Shown: piece after piece, positions 1-8,341 of the stretch
Numbering within the stretch: position 1 is the first letter of the stretch
Layout: each line of letters starts with the position of its first letter
DNA from: Pseudomonas sp. G2-4
Lineage (GTDB): Bacteria; Pseudomonadota; Gammaproteobacteria; Pseudomonadales; Pseudomonadaceae
DNA length: 64,000 nt
Direction of reading: 5' to 3'
Assembly (NCBI RefSeq): GCF_030064125.1
Contig: NZ_CP125957.1
Location: 2,356,001 to 2,420,000, forward strand
The notes under the pieces: generated by a model
What the model saw: only the letters and a program-made list of their open reading frames with translations
What the model was told of the DNA's origin: nothing
The model's database searches: none
Made by a program: the position numbers and the translations under genes

Positions 1-576
1 ATTGATTGCGGCGCCGGCGAGTTTCGTGTGAGAGCCGGCCAACGCTGCTTTGTCGCGCCAAGGATCGTCCTGGCCGCCGGCTTGGGCAACGCCGCGCTGG
101 CGCGGCAGGTGGGCTTGTATGCGCCGGTAGCGCCCAACCGCGGACAAGTGTTGGTCAGTGAGCGGGTCCGGCCTTTTCTCCACTATCCGACGCTCAACGT
201 GCGCCAGACCGATGAAGGCACCGTGCAGCTTGGCGATTCCATGGAGGAGGTGGGCTTTGATGACGGCACCTCCACCGAGGTGTTGGCCGCCATCGCCAAG
301 CGCGGTGTCACGACCTTCCCCTTGTTGCGCGACGTGGGGCTGGTCCGGGCGTGGGGCGCATTGCGGGTGATGAGCCCGGACGGATTGCCCATCTACCAGC
401 AATCAAGCGCCCACCCGGGTGCCTTCGTGGTCACCTGTCACAGCGGCGTGACCTTGGCGGCCGCCCATGCCCTGCGCATCGCGCCGTGGATCATGGGCGG
501 GCTGCCGCCTGATGAGCTGGAGGTGTTTTCCGGCGATCGTTTTCTAACTGACAAGGTGTTTTCCCATGCACACTGA
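1..576 (+). CDS. FAD-dependent amine/D-amino-acid oxidoreductase, C-terminal part (5' truncated by window edge)
   Basis: The reading frame is open from base 1 and the stop is at 574-576, so about 191 C-terminal residues are visible. The sequence reads like the substrate-binding and C-terminal FAD part of the DadA/glycine oxidase family (DAO fold): a GAGEFRVRAG-type strand near the start, a 'LAAGLGN' FAD contact, and a late segment with 'MSPDGLPIY' and 'CHSGVTLAAAHA' that resembles the flavin-closing loop. The next gene overlaps its end by 11 bp and encodes a 2Fe-2S subunit. The third gene encodes an HcnB/LhpE-like subunit. The trio matches heterotrimeric dehydrogenases such as D-hydroxyproline dehydrogenase, opine oxidase and hydrogen cyanide synthase. 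This would be the catalytic flavin subunit. The substrate is not determined by the sequence. Confidence 0.85.
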   Translation: MDCGAGEFRVRAGQRCFVAPRIVLAAGLGNAALARQVGLYAPVAPNRGQVLVSERVRPFLHYPTLNVRQTDEGTVQLGDSMEEVGFDDGTSTEVLAAIAKRGVTTFPLLRDVGLVRAWGALRVMSPDGLPIYQQSSAHPGAFVVTCHSGVTLAAAHALRIAPWIMGGLPPDELEVFSGDRFLTDKVFSHAH

Positions 577-919
577 TTCGCTGTTCCAACCGATCACCAG
601 TGAGGTCAGGACGACGCGGACGGTGAGCCTGACGTTCAACGATCAACCGCTGAACGTGCCCGCCGGCATGAGTGTCGCCGCCGCCTTGCTGATGTCTGGC
701 ATCCATCGCTTTCGCGCCACCCCGGTCAGTGAGTCACCCCGCGCGCCGTACTGCATGATGGGCGTGTGCTTCGAATGCCTGGTAGCGATCGACGGCGTCC
801 CGAACCGCCAAAGCTGCCTGATCGAAGTGGCTGACGGCATGCGTATCCATTCCCAGGAGGGCGCGCGGGACTTGATCTATCAACCGATGAGTGTCCACGT
901 CGTGGAGGTGCAGTCATGA
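566..919 (+). CDS. Small (2Fe-2S)-binding subunit of oxidoreductase (HcnA/LhpF/OoxA-small type)
   Basis: This 117-residue protein has a plant-type ferredoxin fold without other domains. Its cysteines C63, C68, C71 and C84 follow the C-x4-C-x2-C-x12-C pattern that binds a 2Fe-2S cluster. The N-terminal half has the beta-grasp signature 'FNDQPLNVPAGMSVAAALL'. The gene starts inside the end of the preceding flavin subunit gene and overlaps the next by 4 bp (ATGA type), so the three are translationally coupled. The likely role is passing electrons between the flavins of the neighbouring subunits in a membrane-associated amine dehydrogenase. The family also occurs in cyanide synthase, but the extra DadA-like and RidA genes downstream argue for amino-acid or opine catabolism. 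Confidence 0.9.
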   Translation: MHTDSLFQPITSEVRTTRTVSLTFNDQPLNVPAGMSVAAALLMSGIHRFRATPVSESPRAPYCMMGVCFECLVAIDGVPNRQSCLIEVADGMRIHSQEGARDLIYQPMSVHVVEVQS

Positions 920-2292
920 ACCTTGAAAGCGTCGAAGTCGTGGTGATTGGCGCGGGGGCGGCGGGCATGGCGGCAGCGACGCGGTTGGCCGGGTTGGGCC
1001 TGCAGGTGGTGTTGCTGGATGAACAGGGGAGCCCGGGTGGGCAGATCTATCGGGGCATCAGCCTGGCACCTCTGTCACGGCGGGATTTGCTGGGGCCCGA
1101 TTATGCCCAGGGCAATGAATGGGTCCAGGCCCTGGCCGCTTCGAGCGTGCGTTATGAAAAAGGTGCATCGGTGTGGCAAGTGACGCGAGAGCGCCAAGTC
1201 AGTTATCTGCGTGAAGGCCGCCTGTATACGCTGGACGCCAAGGCCGTGCTGTTGGCCACCGGCGCCATGGAACGGCCGTTTCCGATTGCCGGCTGGACCT
1301 TGCCCGGTGTGATGAGCGTCGGCGCTGCGCAGATCCTGTTGAAAAGCTCAGGCCTGGCACCGAGCGAGCCGGTGGTATTGGCCGGCTGCGGCCCGCTGTT
1401 GTACCTGCTCGGCTGGCAGTACCTGCGGGCCGGTGTAACGATCAAGGCCCTGGTCGACACCACGCGGCCAGAAGATTACTGGCGCGCCCGTCGCCACCTG
1501 TTTGCTGCCTTGCGGGCCTGGCCGTACCTGCGCAAGGGGTTGGAGTTGATGCGCAGCTTGCGTACTGCCGGTATTGCTCACCACAGCGGTGCCGAAGACC
1601 TGGCAATCGAAGGCGAGCAGGCGGCGCAAGCCCTGACATTCAGTGTGTCCGGCAAGGCGCAACGCGTCGCCACGCGTTGCGTGCTGCTGCATCAAGGCGT
1701 GGTGCCGAACATCCAGTTCAGCCAGGCGTTGCGCGCCCGCCATGAATGGGACCCACAGCAGCTGTGTTTCACCCCGGTCAGCGATCCATGGGGGGAACTG
1801 GATGTGCCGGGGGTCTATGTCGCTGGAGACGGTGCGGGCATCGGTGGGGCGCAGGCAGCGGCGTTGCAGGGGCAATTGGCGGCGCTGGGGATTGCCGCGC
1901 GGCTCAAGTCGATCGGCCTCTCTGAACGTGACGACGAGGCTCGCCAGTTGCGCCTGAAACTGACAAGCAACCTGCGGATCCGCCCCTTTCTCGATGCGCT
2001 GTATCAACCAAAGGAGCAAAATCGTATCCCCGCCGATGAGGTGATGGTCTGCCGCTGTGAGGAAGTGACAGCCGGTGAGCTGCGCGGTTTTGTTGCCCTG
2101 GGCTGCGCGGGTCCGAACCAGGCCAAGGCCTTTGGCCGTTGTGGCATGGGACCGTGTCAGGGGCGCATGTGCGGCCTGACGGTGACTGAAGTCATCGCCA
2201 ATGCCCGTGGCGTGTCGGCGGCCGAAGTCGGGTATTACCGGATTCGACCGCCGATCAAGCCCATCACCCTGGGGGAGTTGGCCGGTGAGTGA
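916..2292 (+). CDS. FAD/NAD(P)-binding oxidoreductase subunit with C-terminal BFD-like 2Fe-2S domain (HcnB/LhpE/OoxA type)
   Basis: This 458-residue protein starts with a dinucleotide-binding fold, 'VVIGAGAAGMAAATRLAG' at residues 9-26. It has a second nucleotide-binding region near 155-165 and the FAD motif 'GVYVAGDGAGIGGAQAA' around 300. The C-terminal region from about 375 has cysteines C379, C381, C409 and C414, as in bacterioferritin-associated-ferredoxin domains that carry a 2Fe-2S cluster. This layout is typical of the alpha subunits of opine oxidase, D-hydroxyproline dehydrogenase and HcnB. It is preceded by coupled genes for the other two subunits. Its stop overlaps the GTG start of the next oxidoreductase by 8 bp. 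It probably shuttles electrons towards the respiratory chain. Confidence 0.9.
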   Translation: MNLESVEVVVIGAGAAGMAAATRLAGLGLQVVLLDEQGSPGGQIYRGISLAPLSRRDLLGPDYAQGNEWVQALAASSVRYEKGASVWQVTRERQVSYLREGRLYTLDAKAVLLATGAMERPFPIAGWTLPGVMSVGAAQILLKSSGLAPSEPVVLAGCGPLLYLLGWQYLRAGVTIKALVDTTRPEDYWRARRHLFAALRAWPYLRKGLELMRSLRTAGIAHHSGAEDLAIEGEQAAQALTFSVSGKAQRVATRCVLLHQGVVPNIQFSQALRARHEWDPQQLCFTPVSDPWGELDVPGVYVAGDGAGIGGAQAAALQGQLAALGIAARLKSIGLSERDDEARQLRLKLTSNLRIRPFLDALYQPKEQNRIPADEVMVCRCEEVTAGELRGFVALGCAGPNQAKAFGRCGMGPCQGRMCGLTVTEVIANARGVSAAEVGYYRIRPPIKPITLGELAGE

Positions 2293-3463
2293 AGCGAGCG
2301 GGCGCGTGACGGATGTGCTGGTCATTGGCGGCGGCATCCATGGCCTGAGCACTGCATTGTTCCTCGCGCAAGCGGGCGTCAAGGTCACGGTGCTGGAAGC
2401 GGAGTATTGCGGTCGCCACGCCTCTGGCGTGAACGCTGGAGGGGTACGCACCCTGGGGCGTCACACAGCGGAAATCCCATTGGCCCTGGCCTCGCGGGAT
2501 CTTTGGCATGACCTCGAGAGCACCTTGGGCGACGACGGTGGTTTTGTCCCCAGCGGCCAGCTCAAGCTCGCGGAGAACACGGCAGAGCTGCTGGAGTGCC
2601 GGCTCCGGGTCGAGCACCTTCAGGCGTTGGGTTTCACCCATGAAGTGCTGATCAATCAGCATCAGGTGTTCGAGAAAGTGCCGAGTATTTCCCGGCACGT
2701 GACGGGCGGCATCTGGGTCGAGGGCGATGGGTACGCGGTGCCTTACAAGACCGTCACCGCGTTTCGCCTGGCTGCGCAGAAACACGGTGTACGGATCCAC
2801 GAAACCACCCCGGCACAGCGGATTGAGCAAACCGGCACTCGATGGAAAGTGCACACACCTGGCGGCTGTTTCAGCGCCGAACATCTGGTGGTGACGGCAG
2901 GCGCCTGGGCCGCCGAGCTGGCGGCCCAGGTTGGCGAGCCGGTTCCGGTGCATCCCGAAGGCCTGATGTTAATGGTCACCCATCGGGTCGCGCCTTTCTG
3001 TACCCCGGTGTTGGGCGCCACGACAAGGGCCTTGTCGTTCAAGCAGTTTGCCAACGGTACTGTCGTGATTGGTGGCAAGCTGATCGGGTCGCTGGATTTT
3101 CTCTCGCGCCATGGCGAAGTCGACATGAGGCGCCTGGGCAGCAGCGCCCGCACGGTCACCGACTTGTTCCCCCATTTGCGAAACCTGGGCGTCAACCGCG
3201 TCTGGGCCGGCGTTGAAGCCTTTACCGCTGATGACCTACCGGTGATAGGGGCCAGTCGCAAGGCCAGCAACCTCAGTTACTCATTTGGTTTTTGTGGCAG
3301 TGGCTTTCAGATGGGCCCTGGCACCGGTAAACGCCTGGCCCAACTCATTCTGGGCGAGCACTCGGACATCGCCCTGGAACCCTTCGCCATTGATCGTTTC
3401 GAGGTCGCCGCCACTGCGACGGCTTCAACTGTCCAACCCACCTCAACCCTGTTGCAACACTAA
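2285..3463 (+). CDS. Second FAD-dependent oxidoreductase of DadA/SoxB family
   Basis: About 392 residues. I place the start at GTG 2285 because the dinucleotide fold ('DVLVIGGGIHGLSTALFLAQAG') then begins about ten residues in, as is usual for the family; upstream codons belong to the previous gene. The middle contains 'CGRHASGVNAGGVRTLGRH', the region that closes over FAD in DadA and sarcosine oxidase relatives. The C-terminus has 'GFCGSGFQMGPGTGKRLAQLI', a typical FAD-contact end. It sits between the three-subunit dehydrogenase and RidA in one operon. It may be a second catalytic flavin subunit for another stereoisomer, or an alternative partner for the small subunits. The substrate is unknown. 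Confidence 0.85.
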   Translation: MSEASGRVTDVLVIGGGIHGLSTALFLAQAGVKVTVLEAEYCGRHASGVNAGGVRTLGRHTAEIPLALASRDLWHDLESTLGDDGGFVPSGQLKLAENTAELLECRLRVEHLQALGFTHEVLINQHQVFEKVPSISRHVTGGIWVEGDGYAVPYKTVTAFRLAAQKHGVRIHETTPAQRIEQTGTRWKVHTPGGCFSAEHLVVTAGAWAAELAAQVGEPVPVHPEGLMLMVTHRVAPFCTPVLGATTRALSFKQFANGTVVIGGKLIGSLDFLSRHGEVDMRRLGSSARTVTDLFPHLRNLGVNRVWAGVEAFTADDLPVIGASRKASNLSYSFGFCGSGFQMGPGTGKRLAQLILGEHSDIALEPFAIDRFEVAATATASTVQPTSTLLQH

Positions 3464-3472
3464 GGAGTTCAC

Positions 3473-3826
3473 ATGCTGGAGATCACCCGGATCGAAACCA
3501 ATCAACGCATGAGCCGCGTCGTTCAATGCAATGGCTTCACCTTTCTCGGCGGCCAGACGGCCACTGACCGGACCCAGGACATCAAGGGCCAGACCGCCCA
3601 GGTGCTGGCAAAAATCGACAACTACCTGGCCCAGGCCGGCCTGGACAAGACTCGCATTCTCAGTGCTCAGGTGTGGCTGTCGGATATCCAGGCTCATTTC
3701 GCCGGTATGAACGAGGTGTGGGACGCTTGGGCCCCGGAAGGCCATGCACCGGCGCGCGCCACCGTTGAATCGCGTCTCGCGGCCCCAGACCTGTTGGTGG
3801 AAATCACCGTCATCGCCGCAGGCTGA
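3473..3826 (+). CDS. RidA family reactive intermediate/imine deaminase
   Basis: This 117-residue protein matches the full length of the RidA/YjgF/UK114 family. It starts nine bases after the preceding stop, with an AAGGAG-type ribosome site. RidA proteins are small trimeric cytosolic enzymes that hydrolyse enamine or imine products made by amino-acid oxidases and PLP enzymes to keto acids and ammonia. The active-site signature is less canonical than in archetypal RidA (no clear '..IR.C..' segment near residue 105), so it may belong to a RidA subfamily (Rid4-7) specialised by operon. Placement immediately after two amine-type flavoenzymes fits a role in clearing their imine product. Confidence 0.88.
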   Translation: MLEITRIETNQRMSRVVQCNGFTFLGGQTATDRTQDIKGQTAQVLAKIDNYLAQAGLDKTRILSAQVWLSDIQAHFAGMNEVWDAWAPEGHAPARATVESRLAAPDLLVEITVIAAG

Positions 3827-3846
3827 TCGCCAGCGGTGCCCTATGA

Positions 3847-3873
3847 GTCGGCCGGGGACTGCGGCCGACTTTT
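3847..3873 (+). terminator. Rho-independent terminator of the oxidase-RidA operon
   Basis: Perfect 8-bp inverted repeat GTCGGCCG / CGGCCGAC with a 7-nt loop, followed directly by four T residues. It lies 21 bp after the RidA stop and ends the operon before the convergent LysR gene. Confidence 0.85.
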
Positions 3874-3906
3874 CAGGGGCACTGAGGGCGCTGCGGTGCA
3901 CCTGCA

Positions 3907-4806
3907 TTAAAGGAGCGCCTCACCTCGCAGAGCGTTCAGAACCAGCGAAAAGGCCGGAGTGGGTAACCGACGGCTCGGATAGTACATGTGATACCCCGAG
4001 AACAGCGGGCACCAGTCTTCCAGTACCCGTACCAGGCGGCCTTCCTCAAGGTGGGGGGCAAACTCTTCCTCCGGTAAATAGGCGATACCCAAGCCGTTGA
4101 CCGCCGCCGCCGGGACATGGGCGCTGGAGTTCACGATAACCTGGCCAACAACGCGCACATTGATCTTCTTCCCACGCTTTTCGAATTCCCAAGCGTCAAC
4201 GCCGCCAAGGGTTGGATAGCGTATGTCGATGCAGCTGTGATTCACCAGGTCCTGCGGTTTCCTGGGCATACCGTTGAGTGCGAAATAGGCAGGTGATGCC
4301 ACGGCGGCCATTCGGACCTCAGGTCCGATTGGAACGGCGATCATATCTTTATCGACGGTGTCGCCAAATCGTATGCCCGCATCGAAGCGGTCGGCAACAA
4401 TGTCTCGGAAGCCATAGTTGATATCAAACTCAACCTTGATGTCAGGGTATTCGAGGAGCAGGGGCGTGAGGCGCGGAAGCAGGATGGTTTTGAGAACAAA
4501 ATCACCGCAGGTAATGCGAACCGTACCTGCAGGCTTGTCACGAAGCTCAGTCAAAGCGTCCAGCTCGGATTCGATCTCGTCGAAGCGATGACCGATGGCT
4601 TGCATGAGGCGTTCACCCGCGCTGGTTGGCGAAACGCTACGCGTGGTGCGCGTCAGCAAGCGAATCTCCAGTCGTTTTTCAAGCCCGGAAACCGTCTGAC
4701 TCAGGGCGGACTGCGTGACGCCCAGGTGGGCGGCCGCTCGTGTAAAGCTGCCTTCCCTTGCGACCGTCACAAAAGCCAGGAGATCGTTAAGGTTATGTCG
4801 TGGCAT
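3907..4806 (-). CDS. LysR family transcriptional regulator
   Basis: This 299-residue protein has an N-terminal winged helix-turn-helix ('FVTVAREGSFTRAAAHLGVTQSALSQTVSGLE', residues 11-43) and a periplasmic-binding-like effector domain from about 90. The 'TRTTRSVSPTSAGERL' segment and the DIRYPTLGG region resemble the CrgA/DmlR group of LysR proteins, which often bind aromatic or quinone-like effectors. It is divergent from an exported hydrolase and an MFS exporter. A perfect T-N11-A palindrome lies 23 bp upstream of its start codon, so it probably controls both itself and those genes. Confidence 0.93.
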   Translation of the reverse strand: MPRHNLNDLLAFVTVAREGSFTRAAAHLGVTQSALSQTVSGLEKRLEIRLLTRTTRSVSPTSAGERLMQAIGHRFDEIESELDALTELRDKPAGTVRITCGDFVLKTILLPRLTPLLLEYPDIKVEFDINYGFRDIVADRFDAGIRFGDTVDKDMIAVPIGPEVRMAAVASPAYFALNGMPRKPQDLVNHSCIDIRYPTLGGVDAWEFEKRGKKINVRVVGQVIVNSSAHVPAAAVNGLGIAYLPEEEFAPHLEEGRLVRVLEDWCPLFSGYHMYYPSRRLPTPAFSLVLNALRGEALL

Positions 4807-4828
4807 CGAAATCCGCCTATCGGTATTG

Positions 4829-4843
4829 ATTAGCTGTGCTAAT
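4829..4843. promoter_or_regulatory. LysR-type operator palindrome (ATTAGC-TGT-GCTAAT)
   Basis: Perfect 6+3+6 palindrome with the T-N11-A spacing typical of LysR recognition sites. It lies in the 189-bp gap between the divergent LysR gene (start 4806) and the hydrolase gene (start 4996), close to the regulator's own start. The assignment to this regulator is inferred from position. Confidence 0.6.
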
Positions 4844-4995
4844 AGCTTCTACAAGGTTTCATTAGATTATCAAGCATCACGTATTCCCAGAGAATAGGGC
4901 AAGCCTACCTGTAGTCCCAGGCAGGGCGCGTACCAGTCGCTGATCCAGACCCCGCAACCACGCGATCAGCACCTATTCATTGATGGGAGCACCTC

Positions 4996-6024
4996 ATGAG
5001 AAAACTCGTTATGTTCGCCGTCCTCCTGATGGCGTCGCTCTCCGCACTGGGAGCAGACATGTCTAACGGAGCCGATAATTTCTACAAAAGTGAACAGGTC
5101 ACGATGCAGAAGGTGATCTTCAAAAATCAGTACCAGATGAAAACTGCAGGGAATCTGTTCGTCCCCAAAAATCTGAAGCCAGGTAGCAAAAACGCAGCGA
5201 TCATCGTTGGCCATCCCATGGGCGCGGTCAAAGAGCAAAGCTCGAACCTGTATGCCCAGAAACTGGCGGAGCAAGGTTTCGTGACCCTTGCCATCGATCT
5301 GTCGTTCTGGGGCGAAAGCGAAGGGCAACCGCGCAACGCGGTCTCGCCGGAAATCTATGCTGAAGACTTCAGTGCAGCGGTGGATTACCTAGGCACACAG
5401 ACCTTCGTGGATCGCTACCGGATAGGTGTCCTGGGCATTTGCGGGAGTGGAAGCTTCGTCATCAGCGCTGCCAAGATCGACCCTCGGATGAAGGCCATTG
5501 CCACGGTCAGCATGTATGACATGGGCGCGGCCAACCGAAATGGCCTGAAGCATTCCGTCACCGTCGAGCAGAGGAAGCAAGCGATAGCCGCTGCTGCCGA
5601 GCAGCGTTATGTCGAGTTCACCGGTGGCGAAACCCAGTACACCAGCGGAACTGTCCATGCGCTCACGGACAAATCCAACCCCATCGAGCGCGAGTTCTAC
5701 GATTTCTACCGCACGCCCCGTGGTGAGTTCACCCCCAAAGGCCAGTCACCGTTGCTGACCACTCACCCGACGCTGACCAGCAACGCCAAGTTCATGAACT
5801 TCTATCCGTTCAACGATATCGAGACGATCTCGCCACGGCCAATGCTGTTCGTCGCCGGCGAAAATGCTCACTCGCGTGAGTTCAGTGAAGAGGCCTATCG
5901 ACTGGCGGGGCAACCCAAGGAGCTGGTCATCATTCCAGGTGCGGGCCACGTGGATCTCTATGATCGGGTCAATCTTATTCCGTTCGCCAAGCTGACCTCG
6001 TTCTTCCAAACCCATCTTAAGTAA
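4996..6024 (+). CDS. Exported alpha/beta hydrolase with Cys at the nucleophile position
   Basis: This 342-residue protein has an N-terminal signal peptide (MRKLVMFAVLLMASLSALGA). The alpha/beta-hydrolase core follows, with an oxyanion-type 'GHPMGAVKEQ' at 72-81, an acid-bearing strand near 130-140, and a catalytic histidine at about 318 ('GAGHVDLYDR'). The nucleophile elbow reads G-I-C-G-S at 147-151, which places Cys149 where serine hydrolases have Ser, as in dienelactone hydrolases. It is annotated in databases mostly as DLH or generic alpha/beta hydrolase. It is followed 28 bp later by an MFS exporter and faces a LysR gene. The likely setting is periplasmic detoxification, with the substrate unknown. 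Confidence 0.85.
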   Translation: MRKLVMFAVLLMASLSALGADMSNGADNFYKSEQVTMQKVIFKNQYQMKTAGNLFVPKNLKPGSKNAAIIVGHPMGAVKEQSSNLYAQKLAEQGFVTLAIDLSFWGESEGQPRNAVSPEIYAEDFSAAVDYLGTQTFVDRYRIGVLGICGSGSFVISAAKIDPRMKAIATVSMYDMGAANRNGLKHSVTVEQRKQAIAAAAEQRYVEFTGGETQYTSGTVHALTDKSNPIEREFYDFYRTPRGEFTPKGQSPLLTTHPTLTSNAKFMNFYPFNDIETISPRPMLFVAGENAHSREFSEEAYRLAGQPKELVIIPGAGHVDLYDRVNLIPFAKLTSFFQTHLK

Positions 6025-6052
6025 CCTTTATCGTCGGTTTGGAGAGCGTCAG

Positions 6053-7246
6053 ATGAGTAGCACCACCTTACCCATTCAGGCAGCGCGTCGACAGGTATGG
6101 GGAGCTGTCCTGGCGATGTCGCTGTGCGCCTTCGCCCTGGTCACTTCCGAGTTCCTGCCGGTAAGCTTGCTCACACCGATTGCGACCGACCTCGCGTTGA
6201 CAGAGGGGCAGGCCGGACAGGCGATTTCAATTTCCGGCCTCTTCGCGGTCATCACCAGTCTTTTCATCTCCTCAGTGATTCGCCGACTCGACCGCAGGCC
6301 CGTTCTGCTGTTCCTGACAGCCTTGATGGTTGCGTCCGGTACGCTCGTCGCGTTGGCCCCCAACTATTCAATGCTGATGCTGGGGCGAGCGGTTCTGGGC
6401 ATCGCGATTGGAGGCAGTTGGGCAATGTCAACCGCCGTCGTCATGCGGATCGCTCCAGAAGGCGTTGTGCCCAAAGCCATTGCTTTGATTCAGGGGGGCA
6501 CCGCCTTGGCTACAGCGGTAGCCGCCCCCCTTGGTAGCTTCATGGGCGGATTGATCGGCTGGCGGGGCGCGTTTTTTTGTGTGGTGCCGCTTGCGGTTGT
6601 GGCGCTCTGTTGGCAGGCGTTCACCTTGCCGAAAATGCCTGGCGATAACGCGTCTGGATCTGCAATTGATGTGTTTCGGCTGCTAGGCAGTGCCAAGGTC
6701 GCGTCAGGGATGGCGGCGGTAGGCTTTCTGTTCATGGGGCAGTTTGCGTTGTTTACCTATCTGCGCCCATTTCTCGAGTCGGTGACCCACGTCAATGTGT
6801 CTGAGTTGTCCCTGTTACTGCTGATCATTGGGATGGCGGGTTTGGCGGGGACGATGGTGATCGGTTCGGTGTTGAACAAAGGCCTTTATCGGGTACTCAT
6901 GATCATCCCGTTGCTGATGTCGGGGATTGCCCTGGCTTTACTGGCCTATGGCAGCTCGATGTGGACTACAGCCGTCTTGCTGGGGGCATGGGGCCTGGTT
7001 GCGACATGCGCACCAGTAGGCTGGTTCACCTGGCTGTCACGCACGCTTCCACAGGATGCCGAGACCGGCGGCGGCCTGATGGTGGCGGTGATTCAGTTGG
7101 CGATTACGCTCGGCGCGACGGTGGGCGGGTTACTGTATGACGGAATGGGCTACCAGGCCACGGTCATCGCGAGTGGGGTATTTCTTTTGGTGGCTGCTGC
7201 CCTGGCGTTGCTCGTATCGCGGACAACCACGCCTGTTTCACGATGA
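6053..7246 (+). CDS. MFS transporter, sugar/drug efflux (AraJ/YdhP-like)
   Basis: This 397-residue protein has about twelve hydrophobic segments and belongs to the DHA1 family of the major facilitator superfamily. Visible marks are the early 'SEFLPVSLLTPIATDL', the loop 2-3 motif region 'SSVIRRLDRRPVLLFLTALMVASG', and the motif C-like 'PLGSFMGGLIGWRGAFF' around residue 160. It sits 28 bp after the exported hydrolase, with its own ribosome site, in what is probably a two-gene operon facing the LysR gene. The likely role is proton-driven efflux from the inner membrane. The substrate cannot be told. Confidence 0.9.
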   Translation: MSSTTLPIQAARRQVWGAVLAMSLCAFALVTSEFLPVSLLTPIATDLALTEGQAGQAISISGLFAVITSLFISSVIRRLDRRPVLLFLTALMVASGTLVALAPNYSMLMLGRAVLGIAIGGSWAMSTAVVMRIAPEGVVPKAIALIQGGTALATAVAAPLGSFMGGLIGWRGAFFCVVPLAVVALCWQAFTLPKMPGDNASGSAIDVFRLLGSAKVASGMAAVGFLFMGQFALFTYLRPFLESVTHVNVSELSLLLLIIGMAGLAGTMVIGSVLNKGLYRVLMIIPLLMSGIALALLAYGSSMWTTAVLLGAWGLVATCAPVGWFTWLSRTLPQDAETGGGLMVAVIQLAITLGATVGGLLYDGMGYQATVIASGVFLLVAAALALLVSRTTTPVSR

Positions 7247-7348
7247 TCTATCGAGGCGTTTGCGCTACGCAAAAATCCGTTGACCACGGTGCAATGATCA
7301 ACGCGGCCGCCAGGATGAACAGCACTCGAAGATTCCTGGGGTCGAGCC

Positions 7349-8254
7349 TCACAGTGAAGCATTGAGTTCGTCGATCAAGGTTTCCCGATACTTCAATGCC
7401 GATACCGACACCTCGCCGAGCTTGCTGGCGACGGCACTCAACAAACCTTGAGCCAGAAGCATGAAGGCACACATGCTGTTGCTGAAAAACAGGCTGTGAT
7501 TGGGAACGTAGAAGCTGTGCAAGGCTACCTTCGCCAGCGGCGAACTGGACGAGTCGGTCAGTGCAATGACTTTTATCCCGTGCCGGGCTGCCACCTCGGC
7601 AGTGGCCAGAACGCTGGGGGTGTAGGGAAAGCAGCTGGAAACAACCAGTACATCGCCCTCATCCAATTGCGCGAGAGCATCCGCCACCCCTTGGCGACTG
7701 GAGTCGAGGGCAGCCACATCCGGGCGCAACATGCCCAGCCCATAGGACATGAACAGCGCCAGAGAATTGAACTGGCGCATGCCGTGGACCCGTACCCGGC
7801 GGGCGCTGGCCAGCAGTTCCACCGTCTGGACAAACACGTCCGGGTCGACCTGCTCAATCATGCTGGCGAGGTTGGCGCTTTCCTGGCGACCCAGACGCGT
7901 CAACTGATTGAGGATGTCCTTATCGTCAGCATTAATCACCAGTCGCGAGGCCTGATCACTGTAGAAATGCTTGCCCTCGGTAATCTCCCGGCGAAACACG
8001 TCCTGCAACTTGCTGAAGCCGCCATAGCCCAGACGTTGTGCCAACCGGGACAGGGTCGAGGCATTGACGTCCAGCTGCTCCGCCAGCTCACTGATCGAGG
8101 AAACAGCGGTGCGTTGTGGAGACTCGATCAGCGCCATTAGCACGCGTCTGGAGCTGCTGCCCAAGGCGATGTCCACCTCGCGCCGCTCGATGGCCTCGAG
8201 CAATTGCTTGAGGCCATCCAGGGTGTCGGGTACGTCTGCTGGAGCTTTAGTCAT
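7349..8254 (-). CDS. MurR/RpiR family transcriptional regulator
   Basis: About 301 residues from the ATG at 8254; in-frame ATGs at 8263 and 8293 are alternatives without better ribosome sites. The N-terminal RpiR-type helix-turn-helix includes 'SSISELAEQLDVNASTLSRL', and a SIS domain spans about residues 120-270 ('GMRQFNSLALFMSYGLGML', then 'DVLVVSSCFPYTPSVLATAEVA'). SIS domains in this family bind phosphosugars or other small effectors. It is the last gene of a minus-strand set that runs binding protein, permease, ATPase, C45 enzyme, RpiR, so it probably regulates that set and the divergent aminotransferase. Confidence 0.9.
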   Translation of the reverse strand: MTKAPADVPDTLDGLKQLLEAIERREVDIALGSSSRRVLMALIESPQRTAVSSISELAEQLDVNASTLSRLAQRLGYGGFSKLQDVFRREITEGKHFYSDQASRLVINADDKDILNQLTRLGRQESANLASMIEQVDPDVFVQTVELLASARRVRVHGMRQFNSLALFMSYGLGMLRPDVAALDSSRQGVADALAQLDEGDVLVVSSCFPYTPSVLATAEVAARHGIKVIALTDSSSSPLAKVALHSFYVPNHSLFFSNSMCAFMLLAQGLLSAVASKLGEVSVSALKYRETLIDELNASL

Positions 8255-8341
8255 CAGGGGCATCCATTGGCTATTGAACGGTCGCCACGCCATCTTGAGT
8301 GGTGGGGTGATCGGTGTTGCGACGCGTGAAAATTGGCCATT

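Noticed and set aside
566..2292. Hydrogen cyanide synthase genes (hcnABC)
   Set aside because: Gene order (flavin subunit, then ferredoxin, then FAD/NAD subunit) and the added DadA-like and RidA genes differ from hcnABC. The family resemblance is shared by amine dehydrogenases.
1348..2451. A 367-codon antisense frame over the FAD/NAD subunit
   Set aside because: It lies fully opposite well-supported coding sequence and has the composition of a shadow frame. Similar antisense frames at 12086-13393, 20194-21258, 46929-48194 and 52263-53852 were rejected for the same reason.
7259..7273. Hairpin TTTGCG-CTA-CGCAAA after the MFS gene
   Set aside because: The A-tract follows on the plus strand, so neither strand has a U-run after the stem. 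It is not a convincing terminator.
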